This document shows, in pieces, positions 51,922-59,732 of a stretch of 64,000 nt of DNA (within the stretch, counting starts at the first letter, position 1; the number at the start of each line of letters is the position of its first letter). The notes under the pieces are model-generated. The model did not search any database and was not told the origin of the DNA. It saw only the letters and a program-made list of their open reading frames with translations. Source of the DNA: Phycisphaerae bacterium (GTDB lineage Bacteria; Planctomycetota; Phycisphaerae; JAJVII01); the NCBI GenBank assembly GCA_022072085.1, contig JAJVII010000009.1, forward strand, positions 17,636 to 81,635, read 5' to 3'. The translations under genes and the position numbers were made by a program.

Positions 51922-52641
51922 ATGCGAAAGCAACTGACCGTTCTTGCCGGCATACTGTTCATCACCGCAGCAGTCTCGGGCTGCGCCGAAGTCGCCATCC
52001 AGGGCGGCCGCTTTGCCGGCCCGGAAGTGGACCTTCCGGACAGTGACCTGAATCTTCAGCGGCTGATCAACGAGGCCAAGGATGGAGGCGTGGTCGAGGT
52101 GCCGCTGGGATGCTACGTGCTGACCAAGCCGCTGACCATCGCCCGGCGGAACGACCTGCACATCGCATTTGCGCCAGGCACGCAAGTCCGCGTTGCCAAC
52201 ACCGATCTGCATGTGATCGAGATGACGGACTGCCAGAAGGTCCGAATCTCCGGCGTCCGGGCCCGACACGTCACACCCCTGGCCGAATACAACTGCCACG
52301 GCTCGGTCGTGTTGGTTCGCGACAGCAAGGATGTCATGATCTTCAACTGCGAACTGAACGGCTGCGGCGCCATCGGCGTCAATGCCCGCAATGTCCAGAA
52401 GCTCCAGGTGATCAACTGCCATATCCACCACAACACCTTCAACGGGCTGTACCTGGACACCTGTGACAATGTCGAGTTGATCGGGAACATCATCGAGGAC
52501 AACGCCAACTCCCTGACGACCTACAAGTGCGGTGAGGTCATCCTGTCCGACAACCTGGTTCATCGCAATGGCGGCTACTGGCATGAGGCCCTCCGGCCGG
52601 GGCTGACGCCAGCCACTCAGCCGGACCTGCGTGATAAGTGA
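51922..52641 (+). CDS. Beta-helix lipoprotein (phage cargo gene)
   Basis: 239 residues; AAGGGA precedes the ATG. A signal peptide ends in the lipobox VSGCAE. The body is a right-handed parallel beta-helix with repeats such as KVRISGVRARHVTPLAEYNC, DVMIFNCELNGCGAIGVNAR and LQVINCHIHHNTFNGLYLDT. It is on the opposite strand to the late operon, so it is a separate unit that could be expressed from the lysogen. A surface carbohydrate-active or immune-evasion role is possible; no catalytic residues are certain. Confidence 0.75.
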   Translation: MRKQLTVLAGILFITAAVSGCAEVAIQGGRFAGPEVDLPDSDLNLQRLINEAKDGGVVEVPLGCYVLTKPLTIARRNDLHIAFAPGTQVRVANTDLHVIEMTDCQKVRISGVRARHVTPLAEYNCHGSVVLVRDSKDVMIFNCELNGCGAIGVNARNVQKLQVINCHIHHNTFNGLYLDTCDNVELIGNIIEDNANSLTTYKCGEVILSDNLVHRNGGYWHEALRPGLTPATQPDLRDK

Positions 52642-52660
52642 GATGATCAGCAGGATCATC
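52642..52660 (+). terminator. Hairpin after the beta-helix gene
   Basis: GATGATC and GATCATC form a 7-bp perfect stem around AGCAG, directly after the TGA of the beta-helix gene. There is no T-run, so termination is only suggested by position. Confidence 0.35.
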
Positions 52661-52694
52661 GCAGCGACCAAACACGTCTTGGCTGATTGATGAC

Positions 52695-53072
52695 TCATGG
52701 GGTTCCCACGTGCTTGCTGTGGATTCGCAGTGTCCTTCGATACGGGTCACTGAATCGCCACGCCGGCTCGTTGCCTGGGGCCATGACCTCATAGACAAAG
52801 ATGGTCTGGCCCTGCGTCTCCCGTATCCGATCGCCCACCTTCGGCAGCGTCACCGTGCCGCCGAGCACCAGGTCCGCCGCCAGGATCAGGAAGTCCCGGC
52901 TCTCAAACGTCTCGATTACGCCGCTGCCGTTGTCGACCTGAAACAACGTCCTGCCGATGCCGGCGGCGATGGCGACCGAAGACGCGCCCCGCTGGTAGAG
53001 CACCAGCCGGCTGGCATGCTTGACCCGCATGCCGTCCAGCCAGGCTGATGCTCTGTCCAGCAGGTCCGCCAC
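52695..53072 (-). CDS. Head-tail connector-like protein
   Basis: 125 residues, starts MADLLDRASAWLDGMRVKHA. Contains a beta-rich central part (RTLFQVDNGSGVIETFESRD) and ends PYRRTLRIHSKHVGTP. The place between the capsid region and the neck genes fits a connector or stopper protein. Its stop overlaps an ATG of an antisense frame discussed separately. Confidence 0.6.
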   Translation of the reverse strand: MADLLDRASAWLDGMRVKHASRLVLYQRGASSVAIAAGIGRTLFQVDNGSGVIETFESRDFLILAADLVLGGTVTLPKVGDRIRETQGQTIFVYEVMAPGNEPAWRFSDPYRRTLRIHSKHVGTP

Positions 53073-53084
53073 GGTCGCCTCCGC

Positions 53085-53789
53085 TTACACCGTGCTGAGC
53101 GCCACGCCGTCGTTGCCCATCACCCGCCAGACCTTGTCCGCCCCACTGATCGCGCCGACCAGCAGGATGGTGTCGGTCACATCGGCGAAGGTGAGCGTGT
53201 TGTTGCCCGCCGCGTTGATCGCCGCCGAAGCGGTGACGACGCAGTTGCCGCCGTCGGTCTTCATGGTCAGGCACAGCACCTGGCCGACATCCGTCGGGGC
53301 GGCCAGCGTCCGCGTCTCGGCCCCGGCGGTGACGATCTGGCAGGTGCCTGAATCGGCTACCGGGATCGCCCCCGCGTTGCCGGGGTCGGCGATGACGTTG
53401 GTCAGGTCCTCGTGGATGGTGTTGCTGGCAGTCGCCACACCCTCCAGCCGGACCCGCACCGTCGCGTCGTCGGCGCCCGCAGCCAGTGCCGCCTTGCCCA
53501 TGAACGTGTTGCCCTCGGCCGTAGTCGTGGCCGCACCGGTTCCGGCGGTCCCACCCACCGGGTTGCCGTCGGCGTCCCAGTAGACGGCCGCCCCGCCGTT
53601 GACCGCACCGGTCGCCTTCACGACATCGAAGACGCCGATGGTCGCCAGCGAGCCGAGTGCGCCGGCCGCGATCGGAGAACGGGTGATGCCCACCAACGAG
53701 TTCTGCACCACCACCTGCCCGGACGCGACCGCCGCGACCGGGGTGTAGTCGATGCTCTCGCCTTCCTGAACGAAAGTTGCCTGAGCCAT
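53085..53789 (-). CDS. Capsid-associated DUF2190-like protein
   Basis: 234 residues. Starts MAQATFVQEGESIDYTPVAA with GQVVVQNSLVGITRSPIAAG, the typical opening of DUF2190 capsid decoration-type proteins; the C-terminal half holds NTIHEDLTNVIADPGNAGAI and GGNCVVTASAAINAAGNNTL, a longer form than usual. It follows the capsid gene by 102 bp. A decoration role is inferred. Confidence 0.7.
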   Translation of the reverse strand: MAQATFVQEGESIDYTPVAAVASGQVVVQNSLVGITRSPIAAGALGSLATIGVFDVVKATGAVNGGAAVYWDADGNPVGGTAGTGAATTTAEGNTFMGKAALAAGADDATVRVRLEGVATASNTIHEDLTNVIADPGNAGAIPVADSGTCQIVTAGAETRTLAAPTDVGQVLCLTMKTDGGNCVVTASAAINAAGNNTLTFADVTDTILLVGAISGADKVWRVMGNDGVALSTV

Positions 53790-53891
53790 GAATCGTCTCC
53801 TGTCAGAATGCTGAGAGTCAGTTGGGCGGACCCGGTGCGGCGATCAGCATCCCTGCGTCACGCCGCACCGGGCACGCTCGTCACGCGAGGC

Positions 53892-56078
53892 TCACGCCTC
53901 GCCCTTGCTCTTCACCGCGCCGCGGGCATCCTGCAACGAACACCCAAAGTCGTGGTAACCCCGCATCATGATGCCCAGGACGTCGAAGTCCGCCTGGGCG
54001 GTTTCGATGGTCGGGGACTGCTGGCCGTTGAGGAACGCCACCTCGATCACCGGCAGGTCGGCCGGGTCGGACAGCAGATACCAGGCCTTGGCGCTGTTGC
54101 CGGTGTACTTGGCGTTGGCCAGATACCGGGACACCTCGACGCGGTAGCGCCCGGTGAACGGGTTGCTGGTCGGATAGCCGCTCTTGTTGGTGGTGTTGTC
54201 GCGGATCTCGGTCGCCTTGTAGAGCTGAGTGCCGGCCGCGCTCAGCGCCGTCGGGACCAGCACAATGGCCGGCATGATGCCGATCGGCTTGCCGTCGCTG
54301 TCCACCTGGTCCAGGAACGCGACCTCGGCGGCGGTCAGGCCGGCAACGGTCAGTTCAGAGCCCGCCCCGGTCAGATAGTTCTTGGCGGCGGCGGTAAAGA
54401 ACGCGGCGTTGTTCATGAACGTCGTCCAGAACACGTCGTTGATCTTCAGGCCCGACCCGCGCCCCAGCTTCCGCGGGACCGTGGTGATGGCCCCGAGGTC
54501 GTCGTTGATGATGTCCCGCCGGTCCACCGAGAGCACCAGACCGAAGGTGTCGGCCTTGTTGGTGAACTGCTCGTTTCCGAGCGTCCCGTGCTTCAGTTCC
54601 CCGCCCGGCGCGACCGGCTGGTACTGGTCGGTCCCGATCAGCCGATAGCTGGTGACGGTCTTGAAGTCCTGGACATTGCGGATCGCCGAGATGTTCCGCC
54701 AGGTCCCCTCGACCGAGAAGAAGCCCTCCAGCAGGAACTTGTTGGCGATGTTTGACAGGATCCCGCCGATGTCGATGGTCGAGAACCCGCCGCTGGCCCG
54801 GATATCCGGGGCAAACGCGAACCGCATGACCTCGCGGCTGTTGCGGAAGTTCCGCCCGGTGTAACCGTTGGCCCAGGCCGCCTCCAGGATCAGTTCCTGT
54901 AGGCCGATGCCGCCGCGGAACCGCCTGCTGGCGATGTCGAGGGCCTGCTCAGGGTAGAGCTTCTCCGCCCCGCCCAGGCCGGCGGTGAGCATGCAGGCGG
55001 CCTCCAACACCTGCCCGGTCACGCCGCTCTCGTCGGGGACATGCACCGAGGGGGCCTTGGGCCGGTCGGCCCGCAGGACCTCCAATTCGGTCTTGGTGAT
55101 GTCCCAACCGTCCTTGATCGCCTTGGCGGCGATGTCGGTGTGGTCGTCGCCGCAGACCTTCTTGATGGCGGCGATGCGCTCCAGCTCCGCCGCTGCGGCA
55201 TCCCGCAACTCGGCGATGCCCAGCACGGCCGTGGCGACCACCTTGCGGCCGGCGGCAGCCGCGTCGGCCTCGGCGCCAACGCCTGCCGTGGCGGCGGCCT
55301 GAATCGGGGGAGCGGGCGGGGCGGCCGTGGCCGGGGAAGCCGTCTCCTTGCCAGCCGCGTCGGGGGCGGTCACCTTGCCTGCCGCTTTGCCATCGGCGGC
55401 CGCGGCCGTCTCGCTGCCGGCGGCGCTGGTCGTCTCCTGCTGCGTCGTGGGGGAGGGGTTGTCCTTGCCATCCATGATTGTCTCCTTGGCCTGTGCGGCC
55501 ACGCTGGCGCTGGTGTTGCCGTCAGCGCCAAGGTCAACAAAACTGATCTCGCCCAGCGTGGCCTTGCGGACCACGTTCACCGGGCCCTGGAACTGGCGGC
55601 CATTGACGAGAACCGACTGGCTCTCCTTGACGAACTCGAACTGATCGACGCTGGCCCCCACCGACGCCTGCCAGGGGAAGCCGTTCTTCGCGGAAACCAC
55701 CACCTCCCGTGCGGCGGCGGTATCGCGGGAGACGACGCCGGTGGCGATGAGCCTGCCGTCCTGGACGCCGATGGCGTCGCTGTGACCGATGCCGCTGGTG
55801 GCCTCGTGGTTGAAGCGGATCGGCCGGCTCTGCGACGGGATCGCCAGCCCGGCTAGGTCGATGATGACCGGGTATCGCCAGCCGCCGACCTTCATGGGAC
55901 CCCCGGTGTAGGCGACCATGCTGAACCGGGGCAGCGGGCTGCCCGCCTTGCCATCGCTGGCGGGCGCCGCCGCCTCGATGGTCACCGTCCCCGGCTCGCA
56001 GAAGAAGTTCAGCGGCCCGGCTGCGTCCAATTGCTGTTGTTCACGCTGCGGCACGGTTGTCCTCCTTGTCGGATTCAT
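53892..56078 (-). CDS. Fused prohead protease and major capsid protein
   Basis: 728 residues. The first ~210 residues are a prohead-protease-like domain (IRFNHEATSGIGHSDAIGVQ, AKNGFPWQASVGASVDQFEF, ATLGEISFVDLGADGNTSAS). A Pro/Ala/Thr-rich linker (about 215-280) follows, then a helical scaffold-like part and a capsid domain with Mu gpT-like segments (NKFLLEGFFSVEGTWRNISA, YHDFGCSLQDARGAVKSKGE at the end). Such fusions are cleaved to free the capsid subunit. The 5' end overlaps the portal gene by 38 bp. Confidence 0.85.
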   Translation of the reverse strand: MNPTRRTTVPQREQQQLDAAGPLNFFCEPGTVTIEAAAPASDGKAGSPLPRFSMVAYTGGPMKVGGWRYPVIIDLAGLAIPSQSRPIRFNHEATSGIGHSDAIGVQDGRLIATGVVSRDTAAAREVVVSAKNGFPWQASVGASVDQFEFVKESQSVLVNGRQFQGPVNVVRKATLGEISFVDLGADGNTSASVAAQAKETIMDGKDNPSPTTQQETTSAAGSETAAAADGKAAGKVTAPDAAGKETASPATAAPPAPPIQAAATAGVGAEADAAAAGRKVVATAVLGIAELRDAAAAELERIAAIKKVCGDDHTDIAAKAIKDGWDITKTELEVLRADRPKAPSVHVPDESGVTGQVLEAACMLTAGLGGAEKLYPEQALDIASRRFRGGIGLQELILEAAWANGYTGRNFRNSREVMRFAFAPDIRASGGFSTIDIGGILSNIANKFLLEGFFSVEGTWRNISAIRNVQDFKTVTSYRLIGTDQYQPVAPGGELKHGTLGNEQFTNKADTFGLVLSVDRRDIINDDLGAITTVPRKLGRGSGLKINDVFWTTFMNNAAFFTAAAKNYLTGAGSELTVAGLTAAEVAFLDQVDSDGKPIGIMPAIVLVPTALSAAGTQLYKATEIRDNTTNKSGYPTSNPFTGRYRVEVSRYLANAKYTGNSAKAWYLLSDPADLPVIEVAFLNGQQSPTIETAQADFDVLGIMMRGYHDFGCSLQDARGAVKSKGEA

Positions 56079-57513
56079 CCGTCTCGTCGGCCGGCTGGGA
56101 GGCCGGCGCTGCGGGCTGGGCCTGCTGGACGGTCAGCCCGAGTTCCTTCATCAACGCCACTTCCTTGGCCCGCTGGCGGAGCTCCGTCTCCCAGTCTTTG
56201 CCTTGGCGGGCGTACTCCGAGGCGAGAGTCGTCGTGTTGCTGGCCAGCCGCTGGGCTTGGGCGGACGCTTCTTTCTGCGGATCGACGTGCTCGTGGCCGT
56301 CCCAGAACCACTGGTGCGGCCAGTCGGTCAGGCCCGCCAATTCGTCGAGGACGCGAACCGCCTCCTGCATCCAGGCGTCGAAGATGTGGTCGAGGATGAC
56401 CGCTTCGAGATGGCTCTGCTCGACCCGAATCGACTTGTAGTAAGTCTGGTGGTCCAGCCGGCCGGAGGCGTAGTTGTAGCCGCTGGAGTTGCAGGCCGCG
56501 ATGTTGTACGGCATGTTCAGGCAGCGGGCGATCTCGTTGAGGATTTCCCGCTTGAACATCTCATAGGTTGTGGACGGGTGCTCGGCCTTGATCTGCGTCG
56601 GCTCCCAGCCCTCGGGGCCGAAGACCGCCATGTTGTGCTCGAACTCCATCGTGGCGTTCAGCGGCACCTCGGCCGCCTCCCCGCCGGGCGGGGCCGTGGT
56701 CTTCATGAACACCGCGACGCTGGCGGCGCTCTCCGCCGCCCCGAGCACGGCCAAGGTGAACCGCCGCAACTGGGCGAACAGCGGCAACGCCGGCATGATG
56801 TCGGGCAATCCTCGGCTCTGGCCGGGCCGGTCGTTGCGGAGCCAGTGCAGGACATACTCCGCCGCCACGTCGCGGCCCTTCAGCGGGTAGGTGTCCAGGA
56901 AGTCGCCGGGATGGCGGTCCAGGACGTGGAAGGTCACAGGGTTGCCGTTATCGTCCAGCGTAATGCCGTCGATGAACGTCGGCGTCGGCCAGGCCATGAG
57001 CGGCGTGGTCACCTGATCGGCCTCAATGAGCTTGATGTCCAGCTTGATCGGCGAGGCCAGCCGCTCGTTGGTTACCAGCAGCCCGAACGCCTCGCCGTCC
57101 TGCGCCCGGGCCATACGCATCGTCCGCAGCTTGCCGGGCAGGTCGATCTCCTTGGCCCAGGCGGCGAACTCCCGCTCGACCACGCCGTTGACGTTCGTGC
57201 CGCCGGCGTTCTCGCCATCGCCGAGCAGCATCTGGAGCCGCGGCCCCGTGCCGATTACGTCATTGGCCAGGGTGAGCACGATTCCGCGGGCGTAACTGTT
57301 GTTGGCGACCTCGTAGCGGGCGCGGTTGCGGAGCGTCCAACGGACCTCACGCCGGGCGGCGGCGTTGGCCGACAGGAAATCAGCCTGGGCCCAGTGCTTC
57401 ATGTTGTCGGGCGTGGTCTGGGCGGAGTCGAACTTGGCGCGGACGAACCGCACCACACGGGCAGCCGCCCGAGCGACCGACTTCACTGGCTTTGTCCAAG
57501 GCCACCAACCCAT
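56041..57513 (-). CDS. Portal protein (lambda family)
   Basis: 490 residues with the lambda-portal pattern: NNSYARGIVLTLANDVIGTG, EADQVTTPLMAWPTPTFIDG, VAAEYVLHWLRNDRPGQSRG and the C-terminal LNMPYNIAACNSSGYNYASG. Forms the dodecameric channel for DNA packaging. It lies downstream of the gpW-like gene and overlaps the protease-capsid gene. Confidence 0.9.
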   Translation of the reverse strand: MGWWPWTKPVKSVARAAARVVRFVRAKFDSAQTTPDNMKHWAQADFLSANAAARREVRWTLRNRARYEVANNSYARGIVLTLANDVIGTGPRLQMLLGDGENAGGTNVNGVVEREFAAWAKEIDLPGKLRTMRMARAQDGEAFGLLVTNERLASPIKLDIKLIEADQVTTPLMAWPTPTFIDGITLDDNGNPVTFHVLDRHPGDFLDTYPLKGRDVAAEYVLHWLRNDRPGQSRGLPDIMPALPLFAQLRRFTLAVLGAAESAASVAVFMKTTAPPGGEAAEVPLNATMEFEHNMAVFGPEGWEPTQIKAEHPSTTYEMFKREILNEIARCLNMPYNIAACNSSGYNYASGRLDHQTYYKSIRVEQSHLEAVILDHIFDAWMQEAVRVLDELAGLTDWPHQWFWDGHEHVDPQKEASAQAQRLASNTTTLASEYARQGKDWETELRQRAKEVALMKELGLTVQQAQPAAPASQPADETDESDKEDNRAAA

Positions 57514-57524
57514 GACTGCCCTCG

Positions 57525-57734
57525 TTACACTGCGCCCGGCGGGACGATCTTGGCCCGCCGCAGGCCGAAACTCGAACTGGTCATCGCCTTCTTGCTGGCC
57601 AGATACTTGTCTGCCGCGATCTGGTCGGGCAACTTGTGCTGCTCCATGCTGCCGGAATCCCCGCTCGCCTTGGCTGGACCACTTGCGTTGTCCTTGATCG
57701 CCTCGTCCAAACTGGTGTCGGTTTCCTCGGCCAT
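57525..57734 (-). CDS. Small head-tail joining (gpW-like) protein
   Basis: 69 residues, ATG at 57734. The ending is LPDQIAADKYLASKKAMTSS then GLRRAKIVPPGAV, the usual pattern of the short phage proteins encoded just before portal genes. Function is inferred from place and size. Confidence 0.6.
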   Translation of the reverse strand: MAEETDTSLDEAIKDNASGPAKASGDSGSMEQHKLPDQIAADKYLASKKAMTSSSFGLRRAKIVPPGAV

Positions 57735-57748
57735 CGCGTCCTCCACTT

Positions 57749-57819
57749 GCGGGAGCCGGGATCGAACCGGCGTGAACGGCTTATGAGGCCGTGCTGGAAC
57801 CAACTCCAGTCCATCCCGC
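57749..57819 (-). tRNA. tRNA with CAU anticodon (Met or Ile-lysidine type)
   Basis: 71 bases read on the minus strand. Acceptor GCGGGA/TCCCGC, D-arm CTGG/CCAG, anticodon arm ACGGC-CTCATAA-GCCGT and T-arm GCCGG-TTCGATC-CCGGC all pair. The anticodon is CAT. The 1-72 pair is G-C and the anticodon stem lacks three G-C pairs, so it is not initiator tRNA. Elongator Met or AUA-reading Ile cannot be told apart by eye. It lies directly upstream of the gpW-like gene in the late operon; no 3' CCA is encoded (next bases AAG). Confidence 0.88.
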
Positions 57820-57870
57820 CGTTCGCCCTGCGTCGCCGTCCGGCATCGGCAGGGCTAACCAGGCGGGCGA

Positions 57871-57922
57871 GCCAACGAAAAAACCGTGCGGGGTGCAGCC
57901 CTGCACGGCTTCGTTCGTTGGC
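57871..57922 (-). terminator. Strong rho-independent terminator inside a larger stem
   Basis: Read on the minus strand, the stem CCGTGCAGGG-CTGCA-CCCCGCACGG is followed by TTTTTT. An outer 9-bp stem (GCCAACGAA/TTCGTTGGC) encloses it. It would stop minus-strand transcription arriving from the right just before the tRNA and portal genes, so those genes need their own promoter in 57735-57870. The rest of 57923-58145 holds no gene I can support. Confidence 0.75.
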
Positions 57923-58145
57923 TTCGCGTCGGGGATCAGCCGTCGCGTCGCTCGTCCTGGTTGTCTGCTTCAAATCTACTGTCTGCACGCGCGGTATCCA
58001 CCTGGAAATCGTCCGCCAGGACAGATCGTTACATATGCAGAACTTGACCTCTCGGAATTGCCTCTTCAGACACCCCCGGCAGATATGAATTGACTCGCCC
58101 GGCGTCTTTGGGACAATGCCTCAACCTCTGACAAGGAGACTGTGA

Positions 58146-58565
58146 ATGGACCCGGTGAAATGCGACCTATGTGGCAAAGAGTTCAAGAACGACCTGGCGG
58201 TGAAGATTCACAAGGGCCTGGCCCACGGCAAGCGGAAGGCGAAGGCCGGCCGTAAGGCCAAGACCGCCACGGCCGCCGCTGCGCCGGCCCCCAAGGGTGC
58301 GGTCAAGTGCGACATCTGTGGCCGTTCGTTCAAGCTGGCCGCCCATCTGGGCCGGCACAAGGCCGCGGCCCACAAGACAGTCACGCCGAAAGCGCCAGCC
58401 CGCAAGGTCGCCCGTCGGCGGGCAGCAGTCAAGGTCGCCGCCCCGCGAGTCGGCGTTGATGTTGCCGCACTGTCGGTGGACAAGCTCCTTGCCCTCAAGA
58501 CAGAGGTCGATGCCCGGTTGGCCGAGATCGTGGCGATGATGCGCAAGGCCAACGTAAAGGTTTGA
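58146..58565 (+). CDS. Two-finger C2H2 zinc-finger protein
   Basis: 139 residues. Two classical fingers: CDLCGKEFKNDLAVKIHKG with the last His at 27 (C6, C9, H22, H27) and CDICGRSFKLAAHLGRHK (C55, C58, H71, H76). They are joined by a Lys/Ala-rich linker and followed by a basic segment (PARKVARRRAAVKVAAP) and a helical C-terminus. This is a DNA- or RNA-binding protein. Eukaryotic-type C2H2 pairs are unusual in bacteria and phages. The stop overlaps the following nuclease-like gene (TTGA), so the two are coupled. Confidence 0.8.
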   Translation: MDPVKCDLCGKEFKNDLAVKIHKGLAHGKRKAKAGRKAKTATAAAAPAPKGAVKCDICGRSFKLAAHLGRHKAAAHKTVTPKAPARKVARRRAAVKVAAPRVGVDVAALSVDKLLALKTEVDARLAEIVAMMRKANVKV

Positions 58566-58573
58566 ATCTTGCG

Positions 58574-59521
58574 ATGCAGAGTCACTACTCCAGACATCGC
58601 GACTACAAGAAGTCTCTGGCCACAGCCGCCGCGGCATGGTTCCGGTCGCGCGGCCTGCAGGTCAGTTCGAGGTATCCGTATTGCCTCTCGGACTGGGAGC
58701 GCTGGCCCGCCAATGTCATCCTTCCCGAAGTAGTCGCATATGTTGAGCAACAGCGCCAGCAGCGGGCCGCGAACCGCCAGACATTCGCTCTGCACAAGTT
58801 CGTCCACCACGGGCTGAGCAGCCAGGCGATGTTGTTCAACCTGGTCGGGCCTCTGATCGTGCGGCGTGATTTGGAACCGCTGCGATCAGCATTCGCCGCC
58901 GCCGGCGCGCCTTGGCCGGCGGCCGATGTGAGTGCGTCATTCGAGGTTGAGGATCGTGAGTTGTTCAACGAACGCCAGGCGCAACCCACGTCTATCGACC
59001 TGGTGCTCGAAGGGAACGGCCGACAGGCCCTGTTTGTTGAAGCGAAGCTCGTGGAGCAGGAATTCGGCGGCTGTTCAGTCTTCGAGGACGGCGACTGCAG
59101 CGGCGCCAATCCGGCCAGGGACCACAGTCAGTGCTACCTGCACCGAATCGGGCGGAAGTATTGGGAACGCCTTGGCGATCTCCATTTTCAGGAGGCGGTG
59201 GAAGACGGTCCCATCTGTCCATTGACCAGTTACTACCAGTTCTTCCGAGAGGTGGTCTTCGCAATCGCCAAGGGTGGAGACTTCGTCCTGCTCTACGACG
59301 AGCGAAGCCCGGTCTTCTTCCGATCAGTCAATGGTGTTCAGACAGGGCTGATGACCTTCCTGACGGGTTTCGTTCCGGCAGAGCACACGACAAGAGTCCA
59401 TGCGGTGACCATTCAAGCGGTCGCTGCCGCGGTGCGCCGCAGCGGCCGGCACGACGATTGGATAGGGGTGTTTGAAGAAAAGTATGGGCTTGGTACGGGC
59501 AATATCGCCCCCGCCGACTGA
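58574..59521 (+). CDS. PD-(D/E)xK nuclease-like protein
   Basis: 315 residues from the ATG at 58574; a TTG at 58562 overlapping the zinc-finger stop is an alternative. A PGN_0703-type restriction-endonuclease-like core shows TSIDLVLEG then ALFVEAKLVEQ, giving catalytic D142, E156 and K158 in ATG numbering. The flanks (PYCLSDWERWPANVILPEVV, FFREVVFAIAKGGDFVLLYD) match no other domain I know. With the zinc-finger gene it forms a two-gene plus-strand unit inside the phage late region, i.e. likely cargo, perhaps anti-phage or anti-plasmid. Function is inferred. Confidence 0.75.
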   Translation: MQSHYSRHRDYKKSLATAAAAWFRSRGLQVSSRYPYCLSDWERWPANVILPEVVAYVEQQRQQRAANRQTFALHKFVHHGLSSQAMLFNLVGPLIVRRDLEPLRSAFAAAGAPWPAADVSASFEVEDRELFNERQAQPTSIDLVLEGNGRQALFVEAKLVEQEFGGCSVFEDGDCSGANPARDHSQCYLHRIGRKYWERLGDLHFQEAVEDGPICPLTSYYQFFREVVFAIAKGGDFVLLYDERSPVFFRSVNGVQTGLMTFLTGFVPAEHTTRVHAVTIQAVAAAVRRSGRHDDWIGVFEEKYGLGTGNIAPAD

Positions 59522-59537
59522 CATCATCCGGATCTTC

Positions 59538-59729
59538 CTAACCCGGCTTTTCCCATGTCGTCATCCGCTTGCCGCAGTTGCGGCATTCGCGCCGGCGCAT
59601 GATCCGCCCGCCCCAGGCGTTCCGCGTGTAGAGCACGCGGAAGTGCCGGCAGCCGCACTTGCGGCACTCGATCCCGCGACTGTCTGAATCAGCCGGCCAG
59701 ACCTTGCGTTCCGTTGCCGTGGCATCCAT
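59538..59729 (-). CDS. NrdR-like zinc-ribbon protein, stand-alone
   Basis: 63 residues. The ribbon ECRKCGCRHFRVLYTRNAWG then RRRECRNCGKRMTTWE (four cysteines) is that of the N-terminal zinc finger of NrdR, which binds DNA at ribonucleotide-reductase promoters. The ATP-cone domain of NrdR is missing. It lies 3 bp downstream of the large terminase stop. It may act as a small phage DNA-binding regulator. Confidence 0.75.
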   Translation of the reverse strand: MDATATERKVWPADSDSRGIECRKCGCRHFRVLYTRNAWGGRIMRRRECRNCGKRMTTWEKPG

Positions 59730-59732
59730 TGA

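Noticed and set aside
55918..57786. Open frame of about 620 codons on the plus strand
   Set aside because: Antisense to portal and capsid genes, with low-complexity composition and no recognisable domain.
57749..57819. Initiator tRNA reading of the CAU tRNA
   Set aside because: The first pair is G-C and the anticodon stem (ACGGC/GCCGT) lacks the three consecutive G-C pairs of initiator tRNA.
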